A stretch of DNA of 8,196 nt from Deltaproteobacteria bacterium (GTDB taxonomy: Bacteria > Desulfobacterota > GWC2-55-46), in contig JAKAIQ010000088.1 of assembly GCA_021825035.1 (NCBI GenBank), forward strand, positions 1 through 8,196, given 5' to 3'. Numbering within the stretch: the stretch's first letter is position 1; each line of letters starts with the position of its first letter. The position numbers and the translations under genes are program-made. This document shows positions 1-5,880 of this stretch, in pieces. The notes under the pieces are model-generated. The model was not told the DNA's origin and ran no database searches. It saw nothing but the letters and a program-made list of their open reading frames with translations.

Positions 1-630
1 TGAGGGCTCGGGCACAGAGGGTGGGCCTGGCTGAAGAGTAATGCCTTCAGACGTAGCCGGGGTGCCATGCTCGTTTGTGCCGTCTTCGGGGTAAAACCTG
101 GCCTTGACGGAGGCGGCAAAAGGGCCGGTCAAAAGTGTTCCATTATCGACTGTCGCGCGCCATTCAAACGCCATGGTCCCGCCGGTGTCCGCATCGGTCT
201 CGTTGGAGAAGTTTGCCTGGGAACATATGAAGCCCGCGGGGCCGGTGCCGCATCCGGCGGCGGATTCGCCCCCGACGGATGTGTTCCATTTACCTGTGCC
301 GCCGGGCGCTGAAAGCAGCGTGGGGCTGCCGACGATATCGGAGCTGTTCGGCACCACCTTGATCGCCACGTCATGGAGGTCGCCGGTGTTGCCGGCTCCG
401 AAGCCATCGAATCCGCTGGTATCTATTGTGAGGAAAAGATCCAGCGTAGACGTAGTGGCGCCGACGACCAGATTCGAATACTGCAGCAGATAGGTGTTGC
501 CCAGACAGCTTCCGCAATCCGGCCCTATCGGATCCGCAAATGCGGCGGGCAAATCGACCGACATTATCGCCAGCGCCGCAACAAAGCCCGCGAGAAGGAC
601 GCCAACCCCTATTTTCGTCACTCTCTTCAT
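1..630 (-). CDS. PEP-CTERM sorting-domain protein, C-terminus cut by the window edge
   Basis: The frame is open from an ATG at 628-630 to the left edge without a stop, giving 210 residues. The N-terminus is a signal peptide: positively charged MKRVTK, a hydrophobic stretch at about residues 7-25, and an AFA-D junction at about 30-33 for signal peptidase. The last visible residues (206-210) are VPEPS, the opening of a PEP-CTERM signal, which normally continues with a hydrophobic helix and a basic tail. The start is well supported by AAGGAGG eight bases upstream. The mature part is rich in Gly, Ser, Thr and Asn, with motifs SAPGGTGKW (about 117-125) and SEGITLQ (about 194-200) resembling a family of short PEP-CTERM proteins I recognise by general pattern. 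It has four cysteines, a CxxC at about 39-42 just after the signal peptide and two more at about 137 and 146, which could form disulfides. Family knowledge says such proteins are exported, processed by exosortase and linked to exopolysaccharide or surface. The exact function is unknown. Confidence 0.9.
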   Translation of the reverse strand, partial: MKRVTKIGVGVLLAGFVAALAIMSVDLPAAFADPIGPDCGSCLGNTYLLQYSNLVVGATTSTLDLFLTIDTSGFDGFGAGNTGDLHDVAIKVVPNSSDIVGSPTLLSAPGGTGKWNTSVGGESAAGCGTGPAGFICSQANFSNETDADTGGTMAFEWRATVDNGTLLTGPFAASVKARFYPEDGTNEHGTPATSEGITLQPGPPSVPEPS

Positions 631-638
631 GGGTAACA

Positions 639-645
639 CCTCCTT
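639..645 (-). promoter_or_regulatory. Strong Shine-Dalgarno of the PEP-CTERM gene
   Basis: The minus strand reads AAGGAGG, eight bases before the ATG at 630. It is a near-perfect ribosome binding site and fixes the start of the PEP-CTERM gene. It suggests high translation of this transcript. Confidence 0.85.
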
Positions 646-701
646 ATTTTTGGGACGTCATGTGTATTTTTTTATATGAAAATATTGTCTGAAGCTTTAT
701 T

Positions 702-720
702 TTTGCAATATGCGTGCCAG
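702..720 (-). promoter_or_regulatory. Sigma-54 (RpoN) promoter of the PEP-CTERM gene
   Basis: The minus strand reads CTGGCACG-CATA-TTGCAAA. This matches the sigma-54 consensus TGGCACG-N4-TTGCW at every defined base. The -24 GG lies at 718-717 and the -12 GC at 706-705, so transcription should begin near 693, leaving an untranslated leader of about 60 bases before the PEP-CTERM start codon. Sigma-54 promoters need an activator with an AAA+ domain; the PrsR-like protein encoded at 2360-3712 carries exactly that domain and is the natural candidate. Seen: the motif and its spacing. Inferred: that PrsR acts here. Confidence 0.85.
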
Positions 721-751
721 TCTTTGCTACATTTGCCTTGCGCCGGACTTC

Positions 752-788
752 ATTCAAAAATCATTCGAATTTTCAAGAGCTTTTGAAT
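752..788. promoter_or_regulatory. Candidate activator site: inverted repeat upstream of the sigma-54 promoter
   Basis: An eight-base perfect inverted repeat, ATTCAAAA at 752-759 and TTTTGAAT at 781-788, has arm centres 29 bases apart. An ATTCGAAT palindrome lies between them at 763-770. Relative to the predicted transcription start near 693 it sits at roughly -60 to -95, a position used by enhancer sites of sigma-54 activators. The surrounding DNA is AT-rich, so such repeats can arise by chance, and the site partly overlaps the end of a doubtful small reading frame. Binding by PrsR is only an inference. Confidence 0.25.
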
Positions 789-951
789 CTATCACTTCCT
801 TGACTATGGATGGATGTAAAGGCTCTCTAAAAAGATTCGTAAAATTAATGAACTCGCTTCCTTGGGCTTTTTTCATATATTCTTCGAATTTCGCCTTAAA
901 TTTCGAGATATTGCGCCATGCAGGCGTCCTGTAAAAATTCTGAACAGCCAA
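754..951 (-). CDS. Doubtful 65-codon open frame in an AT-rich interval (small hypothetical protein or gene remnant)
   Basis: This frame runs from a TTG at 951 to a TGA at 754-756. An in-frame TAA lies six codons upstream of the TTG, and no ATG or clear Shine-Dalgarno stands near the beginning; the first internal ATG is in EEYMKKAQ. The predicted peptide is charged and protein-like (NFYRTPAWRNISKFK, later NLFREPLHPSIVKEVI), with no signal peptide or membrane segment, and I recognise no family. The DNA is much more AT-rich than the flanking genes. It could be a small gene, the tail of a degraded transferred gene, or non-coding DNA upstream of the sigma-54 promoter that happens to lack stops. 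It lies between the dehydrogenase stop and the promoter of the PEP-CTERM gene. Confidence 0.25.
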   Translation of the reverse strand: MAVQNFYRTPAWRNISKFKAKFEEYMKKAQGSEFINFTNLFREPLHPSIVKEVIDSKALENSNDF

Positions 952-1023
952 TATCCGTTTCTTATGCCTTTAAACGCCCGGGTATCGGCAAAAAGAAGTA
1001 TGCCAGACTCCTGCAACAAAGTC

Positions 1024-2346
1024 TCATGCCTTTACGATCTTAACGCTGTTTATGCCTGCCGTGGCATTACGCGTGTCCACCACGAGATGGCTGTTCTCTA
1101 CTATCCATTTATAGTCATAGCACGAATGATCCGTGGCTATAAGGATGCAGTCGTATTTCTTGAGGCTCTCGGCGCCGATGGGCGTGGAACGCATCATGAA
1201 GCCTTTTCTGCGGCTCACGGCCTGCGGCACGTGCGGGTCGTTATACCGCACTTCAGCCCCCTTTTCCCTCAGGATCCTTATCAGCTCCATCGAAGGCGAT
1301 TCCCTCATGTCGTCCACGTTCTTTTTGTAGGCGATGCCGAGGACCATGACGTTAGCCCCCCTTACGCTTTTTCCCCTGTCGTTGAGCGCCTCGACGACCT
1401 TCCCGACGACGTAGTACGGCATATTGGTGTTTATCTCGCCGGCGAGCTCTATGAACCGGGTTGAAAAATCATATTCGCGCGCCTTCCATGTGAGGTAGAA
1501 CGGGTCTATCGGGATGCAGTGGCCACCGAGGCCCGGTCCGGGATAGAAGGCCTCGAAACCGAAAGGCTTGGTCTTTGCGGCCCCTATCACTTCCCAAACG
1601 TCGATCTTCATCCTGTCGCAGAGCATCTTCAATTCGTTAACGAGCGCGATATTGACGCTTCTATAGATATTTTCCAGAAGCTTCGTCATCTCCGCGGCTC
1701 TCGTAGATGAGACCGGGACGACGGCGTCTATTATCTTCGAGTAAAGGGCCGCGCCGAGTTCCGCACACCTTTTAGTGGTTCCGCCTACTATCTTGGGGGT
1801 AGTCCTCGTGGTGAAATTTTTTCTGCCGGGATCTTCCCTTTCCGGGGAAAAGACGAGGAAGAAGTCCCTTCCGACCCTCAGCCCGTTCCTGTTGAAAAGG
1901 GGAAGGAGTATCTCGTCCGTCGTGCCGGGATAGGTTGTGGATTCCAGAGATACGAGCTGACCCGGGCGCAGACTTTTGGCAATTTCTTTCGCCGTGCTCT
2001 CCACGTAGGCAAGGTCAGGCTCCCTTTTGTCCGTAAGAGGGGTCGGCACGCATATTATTATGACGTCGGCCTTTTTAATCTCGGACATGTCCGACGTCGC
2101 CGTGAACAGCCGGGGCTTGCTTTTCGCGAACTCCGCGATCTTTTCGGATGGTATGTGCTTTATGTAAGAGACGCCCCTGTTGAGGGATTTCACCTTGGCC
2201 GGGTCGACGTCGAAACCGAGGACGTTAAAGCCCTCTTCGCAGAATCTCAGGACTATCGGGAGTCCCACGTATCCGAGCCCTATTATGCCTATCCTTGCGC
2301 TCCTTGTTTCGATGAGCTTTGAAAGCCTGTGGTATTGCTGAGCCAT
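1024..2346 (-). CDS. Nucleotide-sugar dehydrogenase, UDP-GlcNAc 6-dehydrogenase (WbpA-like) or UDP-glucose 6-dehydrogenase
   Basis: This 440-residue cytoplasmic enzyme of the UDP-glucose/GDP-mannose dehydrogenase family oxidises C6 of a UDP-sugar to a uronic acid with two NAD+. Visible parts are the N-terminal NAD fold with GLGYVG at 23-28, VPTPLT near 100-105, the central helical domain with EMTKLLENIYRSVN near 219-232, the catalytic cysteine C277 in GGHCIPIDP, and the C-terminal UDP-binding domain with GIAYKKNVDDMRESP near 337-351. The pattern GPGLGGHCIPIDPFYLTWKA is typical of the WbpA/UDP-GlcNAc branch, but substrate cannot be fixed by reading. I chose the ATG at 2344-2346 because AAAGGGG lies about seven bases upstream. 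An in-frame ATG at 2365-2367 would add seven residues and overlap prsR by eight bases but has no ribosome site. It is the last gene of the apparent operon, 13 bases after prsR, and would supply uronic-acid units for the polysaccharide. Confidence 0.93.
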   Translation of the reverse strand: MAQQYHRLSKLIETRSARIGIIGLGYVGLPIVLRFCEEGFNVLGFDVDPAKVKSLNRGVSYIKHIPSEKIAEFAKSKPRLFTATSDMSEIKKADVIIICVPTPLTDKREPDLAYVESTAKEIAKSLRPGQLVSLESTTYPGTTDEILLPLFNRNGLRVGRDFFLVFSPEREDPGRKNFTTRTTPKIVGGTTKRCAELGAALYSKIIDAVVPVSSTRAAEMTKLLENIYRSVNIALVNELKMLCDRMKIDVWEVIGAAKTKPFGFEAFYPGPGLGGHCIPIDPFYLTWKAREYDFSTRFIELAGEINTNMPYYVVGKVVEALNDRGKSVRGANVMVLGIAYKKNVDDMRESPSMELIRILREKGAEVRYNDPHVPQAVSRRKGFMMRSTPIGAESLKKYDCILIATDHSCYDYKWIVENSHLVVDTRNATAGINSVKIVKA

Positions 2347-2347
2347 T

Positions 2348-2360
2348 CGCTTACCCCTTT
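2348..2360 (-). promoter_or_regulatory. Shine-Dalgarno that decides the start of the dehydrogenase
   Basis: The minus strand reads AAAGGGGTAAGCGA directly before the ATG at 2344-2346, so the purine-rich core is about seven bases from the start. The other in-frame ATG at 2365-2367 is preceded by CATAACCACCAACC, which has no ribosome binding site. The site begins right at the prsR stop codon (2360-2362). Confidence 0.6.
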
Positions 2361-3712
2361 CAGACATGGTTGGTGGTTATGTTATATTTCTTGATGAGAT
2401 GATGCAGGGTCGGCCTGGTAAGGCCGAGGTCCTCGGCCGCCCTCGTGATGTTGCCGTTGTTTTTCGATATGGCCTGCCTTATAAGCCTCATCTCGACCTC
2501 TTCGCGCGCCTCCTTGAGATCGAGGGACTGCGTCTTTCCGTGCGCCTCGAGACCGAGGGCTTCCGGGGTTATGACGCCTCCTTCGGTGAAGGTTATTGCC
2601 CGGCGTATCCTGTTTTCAAGCTCCCTTATGTTGCCCGGCCACCCGTAAGAGCATATCGCTTCCATGGCTTTATCGCTAAGGGCCTTGACCTTTCCGTTCG
2701 AGGAAAACTTCTCGACGAAGACCCTGGCGAGGAGCGCCATATCCTCGCCCCGGTCGCGGAGCGGCGGAAGTTCGATGGTCACCACGGCAAGCCTGTAGTA
2801 AAGGTCTTCCCTGAACCTTCCGTCAGCTATGAACTTCTTGATATCCCTGTTCGTCGCGGCCACGACCCTCAAGTCGATCTCGATGGTCTCCCTGCCTCCT
2901 ATCCTTTCCATCCTGTGATCCTGCAGAAACCTGAGCAGCTTTACCTGGAGCTGAAGCGGAAGCTCCGCTATCTCGTCGAGGAAAAGCGTCCCTCCACTCG
3001 CAAGCTCGATCTTGCCGCTCCTCTGGATGTGCGCCCCTGTAAAAGCCCCTTTTTCGTGCCCGAAGAGCTCGCTTTCGAGGAGGTTTTCAGGTATGGCCCC
3101 GCAATTTATGGGTATGAACGGGCCGTTTTGCCGCAGGCTTCCGGCATGTATCGCGCGCGCTATCAGCTCCTTGCCGGTCCCGCTCTCCCCGGTGACGAGC
3201 ACGGGCACGTCGGCGCTCGATACCTTCCTTACCCTGTTGAATATCTCCTGCATGGGTCCGCTCGCGCCTACCATGTCTCCGAATGCCCCGCGCTTAACCT
3301 TCCTTTGAAGCTCCCGGTACTCCGCCTCGAGCGAATGGACGTAATAGGCGCGCTTCAGGATCGGCTTCAGTTCGTTTATATCTATGGGCTTCGTGAAGAA
3401 ATCATACGCTCCGAGAGCTATCGCCGTGAGGGCCGCGGACTTGTCGGGGTTGCCCGTCACGACTATCACCTTGACCGACGGGTCGGCCTTAAGCATCTCG
3501 CTCAAAAGGCGCAGCCCCTCGCTCGTGCCCTCGGGATTGGGAGGGAGTCCCAGGTCGAGGGTCGCCACTGGCGGACGCTCTTTTAAGATCATCTCGACGG
3601 CCTCCTGCCCGTCGCCGGTCAGCGCGACATCGTAGTCCTTCAGCAGCGCCCATTTCATCTGGGTTCTTATCGGCTCGTCGTCGTCTATTACGAGAAGTTT
3701 CGGCTTTTCCAT
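2360..3712 (-). CDS. prsR: PrsR-like sigma-54-dependent response regulator of the PEP-CTERM system
   Basis: This 450-residue cytoplasmic DNA-binding regulator of the NtrC class has three parts. The receiver domain (about 1-120) has the acidic pocket D10-D12, phospho-acceptor D53 in TLDLGLPP, T86 and K108. The AAA+ domain (about 145-375) has Walker A GESGTGKE at 175-182, the sigma-54 contact loop GAFTGA at 222-227 and Walker B LFLDEI with D246-E247. A Fis-type helix-turn-helix lies at about 420-443 (ITRAAEDLGLTRPTLHHLIKK). The receiver opening and the TLDLGLPPNPEGTSEGL segment fit the PEP-CTERM-box regulator PrsR. The phosphorylated form is expected to drive sigma-54 transcription of PEP-CTERM and exopolysaccharide genes. 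It follows prsK by 20 bases, with GGAG just after the prsK stop and a rather long spacing to the ATG. The intact catalytic residues suggest a functional activator; its local target is probably the promoter at 702-720. Confidence 0.95.
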   Translation of the reverse strand: MEKPKLLVIDDDEPIRTQMKWALLKDYDVALTGDGQEAVEMILKERPPVATLDLGLPPNPEGTSEGLRLLSEMLKADPSVKVIVVTGNPDKSAALTAIALGAYDFFTKPIDINELKPILKRAYYVHSLEAEYRELQRKVKRGAFGDMVGASGPMQEIFNRVRKVSSADVPVLVTGESGTGKELIARAIHAGSLRQNGPFIPINCGAIPENLLESELFGHEKGAFTGAHIQRSGKIELASGGTLFLDEIAELPLQLQVKLLRFLQDHRMERIGGRETIEIDLRVVAATNRDIKKFIADGRFREDLYYRLAVVTIELPPLRDRGEDMALLARVFVEKFSSNGKVKALSDKAMEAICSYGWPGNIRELENRIRRAITFTEGGVITPEALGLEAHGKTQSLDLKEAREEVEMRLIRQAISKNNGNITRAAEDLGLTRPTLHHLIKKYNITTNHV

Positions 3713-3732
3713 GATGTTTCGGCAGGTTCTCC

Positions 3733-5880
3733 TTATTTATTAATTATAGCCGGATAATTTTCTTTTACGGAAAGATCCTCGCAAGCAGGCAACCGCAGTA
3801 TGAAGGATGCGCCTTTTCCCTCCACGCTCTCCACCGAGATGCCGCCTCCATGCGCCTCCGCAACGGCCTTGCACTGGAAAAGACCTATGCCGAAGCCGTT
3901 TTTCTTCGTGGTCCTGAACGGTTGAAAAAGCGCGCTCTTTATATACTCTTTCGGTATCCCCGGCCCGTTGTCCGAGACTGCGATGTTAATGAAGCCGTCC
4001 TTCAGGGCGGCGGCGACCTTTATAGTCCCGTTTTCAGAAATGGCCTCATAGGCGTTGACCATTAGATTCAAGATTATCATCTCGACCGCCTCGCGGTCGA
4101 TGCATACCGAGGACGCCTGGCAGAGCTCCGTCATTACGGTTATGTTCTTGTCTTTCGGGAGCGCGAGCTTCTTTAATACCAACCCCATGAACTCTCCGAC
4201 GTCCGTCCACTCCTTTTTGAGTTCAAAGTCCTTCTTGATGTTCGAAAGCCTGCCGATGAGCTTTTTCATCCGGGCCACTGTCCCGTCGATGGTCTTTATG
4301 GCGTCCCGCTGAAACTCGAGGTTATCCATGTTGAATCTCGCGTTCTGGCTTATAAGCGACAGCGAATTAGTAAGGTTCTTGAGATCGTGCATTACGAAAT
4401 ACGACATCTTGCTGAAGGCCTCGACCTCCCTTGCGGCCAATATCTCCGTCGTAAGGGTGATGTTTTTTATCTGCACGGCGGCCTGGGTGGTGACGGCCTT
4501 CAGGAATTCCAGGTCATCCTCTATGTAAGGTTCGCCTGTGTGGTCAGGACCGAGCATGACGAATCCGACGGCCTCGTTTGCCGCCGTAAGGGGCGAGCAC
4601 AGCTCCGCTTCCAGTTCGTCGAAGACGGCCTTGATCGAAAAGCCTCCCGGGCTTATATCCGCGGCCTCGACAGCGGTGAGCGGCGACGGATTGTTCATTA
4701 TATGCCAGGCAAGGGGATGGTCGCGGGGCACGAGACCCAGCTCGCCCGGGGCGCCATCCGACGCGAAACTCTGGGTATACGCGTCGTAAAGCCAGAGCCG
4801 GACCGACTCCGCGCCCATTGTCCCGGAGATCATCTCCTTTAGCGTGGAGGCTATCTCCTCGACCGAGGTCTTCGTGCTTATCTTCTCGATGGTCTCCATC
4901 CACTTGTCCCGGAACTCGTATTTATGGCTGTAAAAATGCCTGCTTATGAAAAGCTGCGCCCTTCGTCTGACCGAGTCCGCGAAAAGAAGTATCACGAGAG
5001 CGAGTATCGAGACGAACGCGAAGATGGTGGTAAGGAAGAAATCAAACGGTATCTTGAAATACCGGATGCCGTAGGTGCTGGCGCCGATAACGACAAGGTA
5101 GGCTCCGACCACCAAAACCGTAAGGGAGTTGTATATTACATGCCTGGATACGAATATATCTACGTGGAGAAGCCTGTTTTTTGCTATGAAAACGGCCATC
5201 ATCGCCGTCGAGATGATTATGATCGAAGAGACGAGCGGCACCGAGCCGTAATTGAGGGACGAGTAAAGGAGCGCCTCGCTCGATAGATATATGAAGTACC
5301 CGAGGATCGAACCTACACCCAATATCACGTATTTTATGCGCCATCTTTGAGACCCGGATGAAGAACGCAGCGTGTTTTCGAGGTGCATAAGATTGACGAC
5401 AAGGCCTATCAGGAGATACATGTAGAAATAGCGGCCTGTTCTGCCAAGTATAAGGAGGGGAGGATGGCTGTTGAACAGGCTTATTCCACTGAAGCCCCAC
5501 ATCGAGATAAAATCGGTAGCCGCCGTCAAAAAGATGAAAAAGGCGGACATCGCGCCGAAGCATACCAGGGCAGGCGCCCATCTCGATAGGATCTCCCTGT
5601 AATTGGCCCTCGCGAACACCAGACAGAAGAGAAGCCATGCGGCGGGAAGCGCAGCCTCGCCGGAGAACATTATTCTCATCCCCGGACGGGCGAACGACGG
5701 ATGGTTCGTCGAGATGAGGAGCATGGCGCTCCCGGCCTCGAATACGGCAAGGCTCGCCATGCCCGCCGCGAACCCTATGTTGGAGAGGTGTTTGGGGTTG
5801 CGCGAAAGCGTGAAAAGGCCGAGGCCTACGCAAAGCGCCGCGCCAAGAACGGGCAGTATTATGAAATAATTGTCGATCAT
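3733..5880 (-). CDS. prsK: PrsK-like membrane sensor histidine kinase of the PEP-CTERM system
   Basis: This 715-residue inner-membrane kinase should phosphorylate PrsR. The N-terminal third (to about residue 305) contains a series of hydrophobic segments consistent with about eight membrane helices. A GAF-like region lies at about 325-475 and a kinase core follows. The phospho-acceptor is H498 in MHDLKN, the N box is at about 605-616 (LMVNAYEA), the G1 box DNGPGIP at about 637-643 and the G2 box NGFGIGL near 661-667. The multi-helix N-terminus, GAF domain and HDLKN box match PrsK, the XrtA/PEP-CTERM-associated histidine kinase. The signal is unknown. The start at 5878-5880 was chosen because its ATG overlaps the dehydratase TGA as ATGA, the usual sign of translational coupling, with AAGGA just upstream. 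A TTG four codons earlier (5890-5892) is a weaker alternative. The gene leads directly into prsR. Confidence 0.93.
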   Translation of the reverse strand: MIDNYFIILPVLGAALCVGLGLFTLSRNPKHLSNIGFAAGMASLAVFEAGSAMLLISTNHPSFARPGMRIMFSGEAALPAAWLLFCLVFARANYREILSRWAPALVCFGAMSAFFIFLTAATDFISMWGFSGISLFNSHPPLLILGRTGRYFYMYLLIGLVVNLMHLENTLRSSSGSQRWRIKYVILGVGSILGYFIYLSSEALLYSSLNYGSVPLVSSIIIISTAMMAVFIAKNRLLHVDIFVSRHVIYNSLTVLVVGAYLVVIGASTYGIRYFKIPFDFFLTTIFAFVSILALVILLFADSVRRRAQLFISRHFYSHKYEFRDKWMETIEKISTKTSVEEIASTLKEMISGTMGAESVRLWLYDAYTQSFASDGAPGELGLVPRDHPLAWHIMNNPSPLTAVEAADISPGGFSIKAVFDELEAELCSPLTAANEAVGFVMLGPDHTGEPYIEDDLEFLKAVTTQAAVQIKNITLTTEILAAREVEAFSKMSYFVMHDLKNLTNSLSLISQNARFNMDNLEFQRDAIKTIDGTVARMKKLIGRLSNIKKDFELKKEWTDVGEFMGLVLKKLALPKDKNITVMTELCQASSVCIDREAVEMIILNLMVNAYEAISENGTIKVAAALKDGFINIAVSDNGPGIPKEYIKSALFQPFRTTKKNGFGIGLFQCKAVAEAHGGGISVESVEGKGASFILRLPACEDLSVKENYPAIINK

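Larger units (their letters stand above)
631..1023. other. 393-base interval between the dehydrogenase and the PEP-CTERM gene
   Basis: From right to left it holds about 70 bases of DNA with no clear signal after the dehydrogenase stop, the doubtful 65-codon frame at 754-951, a candidate activator repeat at 752-788, the sigma-54 promoter at 702-720, an AT-rich leader and the ribosome binding site of the PEP-CTERM gene. I see no convincing intrinsic terminator after the dehydrogenase, so some read-through from the upstream operon into the PEP-CTERM gene is possible. The middle part (about 750-960) is clearly poorer in GC than the genes on both sides. Confidence 0.7.

Noticed and set aside
104..493. 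Plus-strand open frame of 129 codons
   Set aside because: It is antisense to the PEP-CTERM gene, which has a strong ribosome site, signal peptide and sorting motif; the antisense frame has none of these.
644..661. Five-codon leader frame (ATG to TAA) just before the PEP-CTERM gene
   Set aside because: It is very short, has no ribosome site and its stop simply falls at the Shine-Dalgarno of the real gene; there is no sign of a regulatory leader peptide.
862..1464. Plus-strand open frame of 200 codons
   Set aside because: Most of it is antisense to the dehydrogenase C-terminal domain, and the rest crosses the AT-rich gap. No ribosome site or protein motif was seen.
2366..3586. Plus-strand open frame of 406 codons
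   Set aside because: It lies wholly antisense to prsR, whose receiver, AAA+ and helix-turn-helix motifs are all intact. The antisense product shows no domain and its length is a by-product of GC-rich codon use.
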